A stretch of DNA of 8,776 bases, taken from an uncultured Acinetobacter sp. Its GTDB lineage: Bacteria; Cyanobacteriota; Vampirovibrionia; Gastranaerophilales; Gastranaerophilaceae. Below are positions 1 through 6,772 of this stretch, piece by piece. Positions within the stretch are counted from its first letter, which is position 1; every line of letters begins with the position of its first letter. Under the pieces are notes generated by a model. The model made no database searches and was not told the DNA's origin. It worked only from the letters and a program-made list of their open reading frames with translations. A program made the translations under genes and the position numbers. Where the stretch lies: assembly GCA_946623365.1 (NCBI GenBank), contig CAMORE010000088.1, forward strand, positions 1-8,776. Direction: 5' to 3'.

Positions 1-405
1 TGTTTTGAAAAATGTAATTGGCAATTAATTATTGAGTCCGGTGCGGATTTAATTTCCTTTAATGCTGTAAATAACCATGCATCATTAAGCATTATTACAG
101 ACGAAATTAATGAATTTTTATCAAAAGGCGGTTTTATTAATTGGGCATTTGTACCGGCAAATAGCGAAAATTCGGTAAAAAGTCTGAGGATAGAAGATTT
201 GTCCCATAGATTGGAAAAAATAATGAATGAATTAGTGAATGACGGCGTCCACAGAGATTTACTTTATAGAAATGCTACCATTTCTGTTTTAGGAAATGTT
301 AACCATCTTCCGTTATTATTTGCAGAAAAATCACTCATCTTATCAACACATTTAGGGAAAAAATTGTCTAGTCTTGCTGCTTCTCTTCATCGGAATCTTC
401 AATAA
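1..405 (+). CDS. UROD/MetE-like (cobalamin-independent methionine synthase type) protein, C-terminal fragment
   Basis: The frame is open from the first base, so this is the last 134 codons of a longer gene whose start lies to the left. The visible part follows the end of the MetE-type TIM barrel: ADLISFNA (residues 15-22), a helix ending in EFLSKGG (38-44), INWAFVPA (46-53, matching the family's 'aWGiVPt' strand), a long helix LSHRLEKIMNEL (67-78), then GVHRDLLYR and a terminal helix FAEKSLILSTHLGKKL (107-122). Proteins of this family transfer methyl groups to thiols (homocysteine in true MetE) or are uncharacterised relatives in the cytoplasm. Where relatives carry a zinc-binding cysteine ('TPSCGLG'), this protein reads SVLGNVN (95-101), with glycine at the cysteine position, so classical zinc-thiol chemistry is doubtful. 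The 3' end overlaps the opposite-strand gene by 38 bp. The family call is by recalled similarity; the exact substrate cannot be given. Confidence 0.7.
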   Translation, partial: CFEKCNWQLIIESGADLISFNAVNNHASLSIITDEINEFLSKGGFINWAFVPANSENSVKSLRIEDLSHRLEKIMNELVNDGVHRDLLYRNATISVLGNVNHLPLLFAEKSLILSTHLGKKLSSLAASLHRNLQ

Positions 406-1498
406 TTCCGTTTGAATCAATATATATTGTATTTCGAATAAATGCATGAGCAATCAATAATAAATATGGATTCATCTCATTAGTTGCGGATAAGTTTACT
501 TTTGCTTCCGCTTTCTCGCTGCGTTCATTATTTTTTGGCTGAACCGCTTCAACATCAATTGACATAGTCATTGAATGAGCATTGCCTTCATCCATGAGAC
601 TTTTTTGTAATAAAGTTTTTGGGAAATCTTCAGAACATACGATATAAATATCTACAGAGTTTGAAGTCGTAAGAGTAAACACTCCTTTTACATTTCCGAA
701 ATTTTTGGTTTTTATTAATACCGTAAGTCTTGAGTCATTTGAATCATTTTCACCGTTTTCAGTTTCGACTTCTAAATCAAATCCTACCCCTTCATTGAGC
801 GGAAGCCAAGGAAGATACAAAAGCATCAGGCTTTTTAATGTTTGTGCAGGCTGACCAGATTCTGCCATAGCAACACAAGAATTTATTACACTTAGGGTTT
901 CCCGAATTTGTTCATTTGTCATACCATGCTTTGATGCAGATGCCATTGCAATAATTAAACCTGAAACGGCTTGTTTGCTATTTTTGAGAATCATCTCGGA
1001 TATTGCAGGCAAGTGAATCATTCCGCTAAACATCAGAGTTACTGCATCTTTTTGCTGGGATGCTTGATTTATTCCTTGCTGAATTAGTTGATTCTGTATC
1101 TTTTCTGGGGTTAATTCTACAGTTTCATCAAAAATTTGTGACAATATTTGTTGGCTTTTTATCAGATTTTCATTAATATTATTTAACATTAATGTATTGG
1201 TGGAAATTGGCATATTACCTTGTGCCAATCTTAAAATATCTCCTAATGTTTGAGGGAGTCCAAGTAAATTTTTGATATATACGGACCTATCCATACTTGC
1301 AAGTTGATTCATTTGGAGCTGGTTATTCAAAATTAAATTGTTCAAAGGATTAGGCTGGGCTATATTTGGTTTAGCTTGGGAAAAAGTAGAATTAAACAAA
1401 CTTTCACCTTGTCCTACACCTTCTTGCTTCATTCTTCTCAAATATAACTCGGGATTTCTTAATCCTGCAAGTATTTTTCCAACATTAAAGCCGTCCAT
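368..1498 (-). CDS. Hypothetical protein, 376 aa, with a weakly FliK C-domain-like segment
   Basis: I do not recognise this gene with certainty. The first 150 residues are rich in Asn, Gln and Leu and look mostly helical or linker-like. Residues 151-235 form a helical region ending in LMLLYLPWLPL (224-234). Residues 255-320 look like an alpha/beta unit: LTVLIKTKNFGNVKGVFTL, then a second strand VDIYIVCSE, then a helix TLLQKSLMDEG. This order (hydrophobic strand, 'lG.V', strand, amphipathic helix, glycine) resembles the C-terminal domain of flagellar hook-length control protein FliK, but the similarity is weak and no flagellar gene is near. The end has a helix NPYLLLIAHAFIRNTIYID (343-361) and an acidic tail DSDEEKQQD. 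There is no signal peptide. The ATG sits 6 nt after a perfect TATAAT, and no in-frame upstream start is needed. It lies 95 bp downstream of bioD on the same strand but has its own promoter. Confidence 0.75.
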   Translation of the reverse strand: MDGFNVGKILAGLRNPELYLRRMKQEGVGQGESLFNSTFSQAKPNIAQPNPLNNLILNNQLQMNQLASMDRSVYIKNLLGLPQTLGDILRLAQGNMPISTNTLMLNNINENLIKSQQILSQIFDETVELTPEKIQNQLIQQGINQASQQKDAVTLMFSGMIHLPAISEMILKNSKQAVSGLIIAMASASKHGMTNEQIRETLSVINSCVAMAESGQPAQTLKSLMLLYLPWLPLNEGVGFDLEVETENGENDSNDSRLTVLIKTKNFGNVKGVFTLTTSNSVDIYIVCSEDFPKTLLQKSLMDEGNAHSMTMSIDVEAVQPKNNERSEKAEAKVNLSATNEMNPYLLLIAHAFIRNTIYIDSNGIIEDSDEEKQQD

Positions 1499-1504
1499 AA
1501 TTTT

Positions 1505-1532
1505 ATTATAACAATTTGTAAAGGTAAATCAA
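1505..1532 (-). promoter_or_regulatory. Promoter of the 376-aa gene, predicted leaderless start
   Basis: On the minus strand a perfect TATAAT (1505-1510) is preceded by TG plus one base (extended -10). TTGATT (1527-1532) lies 16 bp further upstream, a 4 of 6 match to the -35 consensus. The -10 hexamer ends exactly 6 nt before the ATG at 1498-1496, so a standard start of transcription would fall on the A of the ATG. No Shine-Dalgarno-like purine run lies in between. Confidence 0.6.
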
Positions 1533-1593
1533 TAATAATTTGAGAAACTCTCTGTCTTCACATACGACAATAAATTTACATAATGGATGTTGT

Positions 1594-2265
1594 CTAACAA
1601 AAATATTCATTTAATAATTTTATATCATTTTGATTTTTTTCTACTGTAGCTATGACATTTAATCCTGTTAAATACTCGACTTGTTTTAAATTATCCTGAT
1701 GCATGAAGTTATTTGGTTCATAGTTATTCAAAATTATTCCTTTAACCGGAATATTATTAGCCTTTGCGTATTCTACAGTTAATAAAATTGAATTTATAGT
1801 TCCTAAACCGCCATCAGCTATAATAATAATTTCAGTATTTAAATCTTTAATTAAATCTTTAAGCAGATATTTTTCACCGTTATTTAACCTTAAAGGGCAA
1901 GTAATTCCACCTGCACCTTCTATCAATAAATAATCATATTCATTTTGTTTTTCTTTATATTTATTCAGAATCCTGTTTATATCTATGCTCTGTCCAAATC
2001 TTTGTGCCGCAAGATGAGGAGAGACTGCTTCTTCCCACCAATAAGCAACACAATCATTTGCTGTTGTCGGGAGTTTTGCTGTATTAACAACATAATTGCA
2101 ATCACTTTCAATCAATATACCGTCTTTTTCGAGTACACCGCTTAACACTGGTTTAAAATAGCCGCAATTAAACCCGCTTTCTCTCATTTTTTTTACGATT
2201 AATGCAGAAACGTAAGTTTTACCTATATCAGTTCCTGTTGCTGTTATAAAAATATTCTTTGACAT
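1594..2265 (-). CDS. bioD: Dethiobiotin synthetase BioD
   Basis: BioD catalyses the ATP-dependent carboxylation and ring closure of 7,8-diaminopelargonic acid to dethiobiotin, the penultimate step of biotin synthesis, in the cytoplasm. The 223-aa length is typical. The phosphate-binding loop is GTDIGKT (11-17, with K16 and T17), followed by the substrate-binding KPVLSG (38-43), an acidic metal ligand in IESD (D55) and the family signature IEGAGG (115-120, E116). These match the known active-site residues of the E. coli enzyme with a shift of one. GIILNN (176-181) is the expected nucleotide-base-recognition segment. No other bio gene is in the window, so the gene is unlinked here. It begins next to a divergent 105-bp gap shared with the 156-aa gene. 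The start is the ATG 6 nt after a perfect TATAAT; no Shine-Dalgarno site is visible. The stop is TAG. Confidence 0.95.
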   Translation of the reverse strand: MSKNIFITATGTDIGKTYVSALIVKKMRESGFNCGYFKPVLSGVLEKDGILIESDCNYVVNTAKLPTTANDCVAYWWEEAVSPHLAAQRFGQSIDINRILNKYKEKQNEYDYLLIEGAGGITCPLRLNNGEKYLLKDLIKDLNTEIIIIADGGLGTINSILLTVEYAKANNIPVKGIILNNYEPNNFMHQDNLKQVEYLTGLNVIATVEKNQNDIKLLNEYFC

Positions 2266-2271
2266 AATTTA

Positions 2272-2300
2272 ATTATACATCAATTGTAAATTTTTCGTAA
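2272..2300 (-). promoter_or_regulatory. Promoter of bioD, predicted leaderless start
   Basis: On the minus strand a perfect TATAAT (2272-2277) has a weak -35 candidate TTACGA (2295-2300) at the ideal 17-bp spacing. The hexamer ends exactly 6 nt before the bioD ATG, which puts the expected first transcribed base at the ATG itself. The -35 matches only 3 of 6, so the call rests on the -10 and its position. Confidence 0.55.
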
Positions 2301-2356
2301 CAATATAACAATTTTTTAATAAAGAAAAACTTTATATAAGTGTAAGGGAATTATAT

Positions 2357-2362
2357 AAGGAG
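2357..2362 (+). promoter_or_regulatory. Shine-Dalgarno site of the 156-aa gene
   Basis: AAGGAG with 8 nt to the ATG at 2371 is a near-ideal ribosome binding site and fixes that start. It contrasts with the divergent bioD start, which has none. An AT-rich TATATAAG stretch at 2333-2340 could serve as the -10. Confidence 0.8.
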
Positions 2363-2370
2363 ATTTCAAT

Positions 2371-2841
2371 ATGGTAACAGCTGCAGGTGCAGTTTCAGGA
2401 GTTCGTGCCGTAACTGCGGCAGGAAAACTCGGCGGAAAAGGAAAAGGATTAAACGGAGTTTTGATGGGAATTTTTTCAATTCCGGAGTTTTCTAAGGTGC
2501 CAAGCGCTTTTAAACTTTCATATAATCGCTCGGCTCAAAAAGTAACCGGTTTAAATTGGACATCAGGAATTCTTGAAACGGTGAAAAGTATACCGAAAGC
2601 AGCTCAATATTTTATTATACCTGCTATTTTAACGGGTGTCGCAGTCGGGGCGGCTCCGGCTGCAGCGACAATTGCAACTCTTGCAGGACTTGGAATTCCA
2701 ATGGGACTGAGCAATCTGTTTGAACATATTTTACCGCACGAAGAAGAAGTAATTGAGCTGGCTTGCAAAGAAAAAGGTATTGATATAACAAAACCTGACG
2801 GAATGCCAAATATTAATAATCCTGAAGGTTATTTAGCTTAA
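2371..2841 (+). CDS. Hypothetical glycine/alanine-rich protein, 156 aa, with a hydrophobic central segment
   Basis: I do not recognise a family. The N-terminal 33 residues are Gly/Ala/Val-rich with basic residues and almost no acids (TAAGKLGGKGKG at 15-26). The middle (about 77-113) is a long hydrophobic stretch rich in Ala and Gly (FIIPAILTGVAVGAAPAAAT at 81-100, then LAGLGIPMG). It is long enough for one membrane span or a tight helical hairpin with glycine-zipper-type spacing. The C-terminal 35 residues are soluble and acidic (LPHEEEVIELACKEKG, 121-136). There is no classical cleavable signal peptide, because the hydrophobic part is central. The start is secured by a strong AAGGAG. It lies 45 bp upstream of the helicase gene on the same strand and may be co-transcribed with it, but nothing shows a shared function. 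Coding reality is supported by the ribosome binding site, the length and balanced codon use. Confidence 0.75.
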   Translation: MVTAAGAVSGVRAVTAAGKLGGKGKGLNGVLMGIFSIPEFSKVPSAFKLSYNRSAQKVTGLNWTSGILETVKSIPKAAQYFIIPAILTGVAVGAAPAAATIATLAGLGIPMGLSNLFEHILPHEEEVIELACKEKGIDITKPDGMPNINNPEGYLA

Positions 2842-2886
2842 ATGCGTTTAATTGATAAAAACACTTATTTATATTAAATTTATGAT

Positions 2887-4953
2887 ATGGAAGTATCTTT
2901 TGAAAATCCGACAGAACTACTGGAATATTTGACGTCTGATAGTGTAAATTATCAAGAGTTAACGGATTTTGCGGCTAAACTTGAAAACATAATTCCGGAG
3001 ATACATACAAATAAAGACGGAAGAAAATTTCACGCAATTTCTCAGGGAATTTTGGAGTGCTATCGGTTATTAAAAAATTTTAATTCTACTCAGTGGATTT
3101 CTGAAAACAAGCTGCAACATGAATTAAAACCAAATGAACAACCGATAAATTTTACAAGAATTAACGGAAAAGGTGAGGTCTGCGAATATAAAATTGTAAA
3201 CTTCGACCAAATAGATTTTTCAAAAGAAGCTGAATATGCAGACGAATACGAAGTTATAAGCAAAATTGATAAAAAATTAAAACAAAGAGAAAAAACAAAT
3301 GATGAAGAAAGTACAGATTATAAAAAAGTACTGACTCTTTTACAAAACGGCGAAAATGTATTTTTAACAGGCTTTGCTGGGACAGGAAAAAGTTATATTT
3401 TAAATAAACTAAAAGAGGAATTTAAAAAGAAATTAACTATAACAAGTACTACAGGAATTGCAGCCGTAAATGTTAAAGGACAAACACTACATTCCTGGGC
3501 AGGAGTCGGATTATGCAAAAATCCGGTTTATAAGACTATAGAAAAAATTAAAACACGCCCTTCCACTCTAAAACAAATACTAAACTGTAAAATTTTGGCT
3601 ATAGATGAAATATCAATGCTTAACATTGAAACATTTGAATATGTTGATGAAGTATTGAAGGCAATAAGAGAATCCTATGAACCGTTTGGCGGAATACAAG
3701 TATTATTTATCGGAGATTTTTATCAATTACCGCCGGTTGAAGGAAACGGAGAAAAAGCGGAACTAAATAATAATTTATTTGACAACACTAATATTCATCA
3801 AAGGCGTTTTTGTTTTGAATCAAATTTATGGGATGATTTTAAATTAAAAAACGTAGTCCTAAAACATAATTATCGACAGAGTGAAAAGGATTTAATTAAT
3901 GCTCTTTCGCATATGAGAACTAATTGTTTAAATAATGATGACATAAAGCTTTTGGAATCAAGAGAAACATCCCTTAATACTTTTGAAACCGATATTCTAC
4001 ATATTTTTTCCACAAATTATGAAGCAGACAGATACAATCTGGCAAAATTTAATATGATAGATGAACCTGTAAAAATATTTGATGCAGAAGACGGAGTCTA
4101 CAGAGGCTCACGACTTGTTTATTCAGGATTTACGGAAAGTGAAAATTATATTTTAGAAATCTTTGGAAAAAATTGCAGAGCTGATAAACAAATTGCACTA
4201 AAACTTGGCGCAAGAGTAATGCTTCTGGTTAATATGGATTTCAACAAGGGGTTAATAAACGGTTCTTGCGGAATTATTAAACGATTTAATGAAAGTACTG
4301 TTACAATAAAATTTGATAACGGAATTGAAGCGGATATTCCAAGACATAAATTTGAATATTACTATCACGATAAAGTTTACGCTGAAAGAACTCAATTCCC
4401 GCTTAAACTTGCGTATGGAATTACTATTCACAAATCTCAAGGTATGACTTTGGATAAATTAGTTGTAGATTGTTCCAAAATATTTGAAAAGGGTCAGGCA
4501 TACGTTGCAATAAGCAGGGTGAAGACTCTTGACGGATTATACTTAAAATCTTTTTCGCCTGACAAAGTTATGGTCGAAGACAAGGTTGCAGAATTTTACA
4601 ATCGTTTGGAAGAAGTAGGAGATGTAGAATTAAACGGGCAATTAGAGTTTCAGCTTGAAGATGACGAAAATGAAACTCTGGTGACAGATGAAGAAGCAAA
4701 GAATATTATTTTAAATTGTATTGAAGAATTTAACGGAATGTACGGTAAAAGCGGAATTACAAAAATTCTTGCAGGAAGCAGAAGCATAAGCAACAACGAA
4801 TTCCATGCAAAAGCCGGAGAATCAAAGTTTTTTGCAGCACTTAAAGGCCGCAGACAAAAAGATATTACTAAACTTATAGAAGAATTAATTGAAAATAAAA
4901 AAATACGGATTAAACGTGTAGACTTTGGAAGACCAATTTTATGTATTCCGTAA
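2887..4953 (+). CDS. Pif1-family (SF1B) DNA helicase with C-terminal winged-helix-like domain
   Basis: This is a 688-aa ATP-dependent 5'-3' DNA helicase of the Pif1/RecD-like superfamily 1B, acting on DNA in the cytoplasm. All core motifs are intact and in order: Walker A GFAGTGKS (162-169), motif Ia TSTTGIAA, Walker B IDEISM (239-244), motif III GDFYQLPP (276-283), arginine-containing NYRQ (328-331), GARVMLLVN, motif V ITIHKSQGMTLD (512-523) and motif VI AYVAISRV with R544. An N-terminal region of about 145 residues precedes the motor, is charged and has no known domain I can name. Residues about 604-688 resemble the RQC winged helix of RecQ helicases: a helix, GMYGKSGITKILAGS, then a helix and a terminal beta hairpin. 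That assignment is by pattern only. No Shine-Dalgarno site precedes the ATG; TAAATT lies 6 nt upstream and could be a -10 for a leaderless start. The gene ends 2 bp from the convergent rqcH. Confidence 0.9.
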   Translation: MEVSFENPTELLEYLTSDSVNYQELTDFAAKLENIIPEIHTNKDGRKFHAISQGILECYRLLKNFNSTQWISENKLQHELKPNEQPINFTRINGKGEVCEYKIVNFDQIDFSKEAEYADEYEVISKIDKKLKQREKTNDEESTDYKKVLTLLQNGENVFLTGFAGTGKSYILNKLKEEFKKKLTITSTTGIAAVNVKGQTLHSWAGVGLCKNPVYKTIEKIKTRPSTLKQILNCKILAIDEISMLNIETFEYVDEVLKAIRESYEPFGGIQVLFIGDFYQLPPVEGNGEKAELNNNLFDNTNIHQRRFCFESNLWDDFKLKNVVLKHNYRQSEKDLINALSHMRTNCLNNDDIKLLESRETSLNTFETDILHIFSTNYEADRYNLAKFNMIDEPVKIFDAEDGVYRGSRLVYSGFTESENYILEIFGKNCRADKQIALKLGARVMLLVNMDFNKGLINGSCGIIKRFNESTVTIKFDNGIEADIPRHKFEYYYHDKVYAERTQFPLKLAYGITIHKSQGMTLDKLVVDCSKIFEKGQAYVAISRVKTLDGLYLKSFSPDKVMVEDKVAEFYNRLEEVGDVELNGQLEFQLEDDENETLVTDEEAKNIILNCIEEFNGMYGKSGITKILAGSRSISNNEFHAKAGESKFFAALKGRRQKDITKLIEELIENKKIRIKRVDFGRPILCIP

Positions 4954-4955
4954 AT

Positions 4956-6488
4956 TTAAACCAGAATTTCTTTTTCGTTTTTATATGTTACATACCCTAA
5001 AGGAGCAGCCGGCGGTTTGCGTAAGTTTTTAGCTTTTGTGTATATTACACCGACTTTTGAGGGTTGACTTGCTGATGAGAATTTGCGAGCCAGCTTGCAG
5101 CACTCAAAAATAATTTTTTCATCCGGTTCTAAACCATTAGTTTTTAAAAGAATATGCGAACCTGCACATAATCTTGTGTGAAACCAGTAATCTTCATCTT
5201 TTGCTAATTTTGAAACTATGTAATCATTTTGTTTATTGTTTTTACCGATATAAACTTCAAAATTATCTATCAAAACTTTTTCAACTACAGTTTTTTCTTG
5301 TTTTTTTGTTTTATTTACAATTTCTGTATCTAACCCTAATTCTGTTTTTATCTCTTTCAAGTCACCGAGTTTTGATGCAGTATTTATGCTGTATAAAATA
5401 TTTTCCAAATACTCTTTTTCAATATACAAAGAAGAGAGCATTCCTTCAGATTTCTCTTTTGTCGTCTTAGACTTTGTATAAAGTTTATAATACCTTTGAG
5501 CATTTTCACTCAAAGTCATATTTTCGTTAAGTTCGATTATAATATCTTTATTATTAACGTAATCGAATACTTCTATACTTTTTTGAAAATCACATTTTTT
5601 ATATAAATTAGCTGTTAATAAATCACCATATAGTTTATATTTATCTGTATTATCTCTTTTTTGAAGAAGTGATGTTATTTTAGATACAGAATTTTTACAT
5701 TTTTTTAATTTTGCATTTGCTATCTCTATTAGCTTAGTTTTTTCTATCTTGAGATTTATTTGTTCTTGATAGAAAGAATAATAATTATCCAACATTTGAT
5801 TAACGTTAAGCTGCGGAGAAGAACCTTCTAACAATTCACTAAAAAGCGTATACCTTTCTCCTTTTATAGCCGGATTAAAAGAATTTCTATTCAAATAGTC
5901 ATCTGCTTGTTTTTCAGATAAGCCGCTAAATTGTTTTTTTAATTCAACAGAAAGTCCTGCATTACCTTTTGGAGGATATACATATTTTAATCCGCCTTGC
6001 AGTTCTCTGTATCTGCTTTTTTCGGAACCTACATTATGTGCACATCCGATTATAACTGAAGATTCTTTATCATATAAAATCAAATTTGAATGTTTACCCA
6101 TTAGTTCTATTCCTAGACATAAGAACCTTTCCTGAGATAATTCATCATATGTTTCAAAATGAAGTTCTAAAATTCGTTCTTTATCAACAACTTTTGCATC
6201 AGATATTTTTGCTCCTTCAAGATATTTTCTTAAAAGCATGCAAAACATTGGAGGTTTTTGAGGAATAATTAGATTCCTTTTTTCTTCGTTTTCTTTCGAC
6301 ATGAAGCATATGTGATAAATCTGCGGATAAATATTTATATATAATTTTCTTGATTTACCGACACTTCTTAAAGACAGAATAAAATCTTTCCTTGTAGGCT
6401 GTTGAATCTTTTGTATTCTTGCTCCGATTAAAAAATCTATATTTTCAATTAAAAATGCTTTTAAGGTTAAAAAATCAATATTTATCAT
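4956..6488 (-). CDS. rqcH: Ribosome-associated quality-control factor RqcH (NFACT/FbpA family, Rqc2 homologue)
   Basis: RqcH binds the obstructed large ribosomal subunit with peptidyl-tRNA and recruits alanyl-tRNA, adding a C-terminal alanine tail that marks the stalled peptide for degradation; older annotations call it fibronectin-binding protein. This 510-aa protein has the full architecture. The NFACT-N domain includes PPMFCMLLRKYLEG (79-92), ELMGKHSNLIL (128-138) and RYRELQGG (159-166). A helix-hairpin-helix part lies around 180-220. Two helical coiled-coil arms (about 240-280 and 335-370) flank YGDLLTANLY (287-296) and LSENAQRYYKLY. The NFACT-R domain runs from about 408 to 510, with IGKNNKQND (414-422), DYWFHTR (433-439), GSH (443-445) and KNLRKPP (487-493). 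It is somewhat shorter than the about 570-aa Bacillus protein. The conserved Asp-Arg pair needed for tailing appears as Glu-Arg (104-105). The start overlaps the upstream small gene by ATGA, with AGAGGA 5 nt before the ATG. Confidence 0.93.
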   Translation of the reverse strand: MINIDFLTLKAFLIENIDFLIGARIQKIQQPTRKDFILSLRSVGKSRKLYINIYPQIYHICFMSKENEEKRNLIIPQKPPMFCMLLRKYLEGAKISDAKVVDKERILELHFETYDELSQERFLCLGIELMGKHSNLILYDKESSVIIGCAHNVGSEKSRYRELQGGLKYVYPPKGNAGLSVELKKQFSGLSEKQADDYLNRNSFNPAIKGERYTLFSELLEGSSPQLNVNQMLDNYYSFYQEQINLKIEKTKLIEIANAKLKKCKNSVSKITSLLQKRDNTDKYKLYGDLLTANLYKKCDFQKSIEVFDYVNNKDIIIELNENMTLSENAQRYYKLYTKSKTTKEKSEGMLSSLYIEKEYLENILYSINTASKLGDLKEIKTELGLDTEIVNKTKKQEKTVVEKVLIDNFEVYIGKNNKQNDYIVSKLAKDEDYWFHTRLCAGSHILLKTNGLEPDEKIIFECCKLARKFSSASQPSKVGVIYTKAKNLRKPPAAPLGYVTYKNEKEILV

Positions 6489-6757
6489 CTCTGTCCTCTG
6501 TTATAATTTACGGATGTATTATGACGGTAGAGATAATTGTTATAACTTGAATAGTTTTGATAAATTTTTCCTCTGGTTGAATAATTAGCCTGCGCTTGCC
6601 AATACGGCATTACTCTATTGTTTACCTGCCTGTTATAATTATTTCTGTACGAACGATTTGTCATTGACTGATACAAAGCAGGATTAATAGAACTTGCCTC
6701 GATTGAATTCAAAGTACTAAACAATAATATACAGAATATAACTAAAAATTTTTTCAT
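6485..6757 (-). CDS. Small secreted Asn/Tyr/Arg-rich basic protein, 90 aa
   Basis: I do not recognise a family. The N-terminus is a textbook signal peptide: MKK, a hydrophobic core FLVIFCILLF, then a likely signal peptidase I site after IEA (residue 21). The predicted mature part of 69 residues is low in complexity. It has about 14 Asn, 11 Tyr, 8 Arg and 1 Lys and no Asp or Glu, so it is strongly basic. Repeated short NY/YN/NR units suggest a disordered or surface-associated polypeptide. A start 8 codons further upstream is possible but would lengthen the charged N-terminus; the ATG at 6757 gives the better signal peptide and lies 6 nt after a perfect TATAAT. The stop codon overlaps the rqcH start (ATGA), and the last codons contain the rqcH Shine-Dalgarno site, so the two are co-transcribed and probably translationally coupled. 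Confidence 0.75.
   Translation of the reverse strand: MKKFLVIFCILLFSTLNSIEASSINPALYQSMTNRSYRNNYNRQVNNRVMPYWQAQANYSTRGKIYQNYSSYNNYLYRHNTSVNYNRGQR
6494..6499 (-). promoter_or_regulatory. Shine-Dalgarno site of rqcH inside the upstream small gene
   Basis: On the minus strand AGAGGA lies 5 nt before the rqcH ATG and within the last codons (NRGQR) of the small secreted-protein gene. Ribosomes finishing the small gene would stop on top of the rqcH start, a typical arrangement for translational coupling. Confidence 0.75.
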
Positions 6758-6763
6758 AAACCT

Positions 6764-6772
6764 ATTATAACA
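6764..6772 (-). promoter_or_regulatory. Extended -10 promoter of the small secreted protein-rqcH operon
   Basis: On the minus strand TGTTATAAT is a perfect extended -10 element. It ends exactly 6 nt before the ATG at 6757, so the mRNA would begin at or next to the start codon. The 6-nt gap (AGGTTT) contains an AGG, but it is too close to the ATG for an ordinary Shine-Dalgarno site. I find no convincing -35, which an extended -10 can do without. Confidence 0.55.

Noticed and set aside
199..405. Short gene starting with TTG at 199
   Set aside because: The same frame is open back to base 1 and its upstream residues fit the MetE-like family, so TTG 199 is an internal leucine codon, not a start.
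1545..1560. Terminator for bioD
   Set aside because: Only a 4-bp GAGA/TCTC stem is found in the bioD to 376-aa gap, without a proper T run.
2841..2886. Shine-Dalgarno site or terminator between the 156-aa gene and the helicase
   Set aside because: The 45-bp gap is purely AT-rich with no purine-rich ribosome site and no stable stem; nothing supports either call.
5174..5470. 98-codon plus-strand frame inside rqcH
   Set aside because: Antisense to the conserved NFACT-R and coiled-coil coding sequence; its leucine/phenylalanine-rich content is what an AT-rich Lys/Glu-rich gene gives on the reverse strand.
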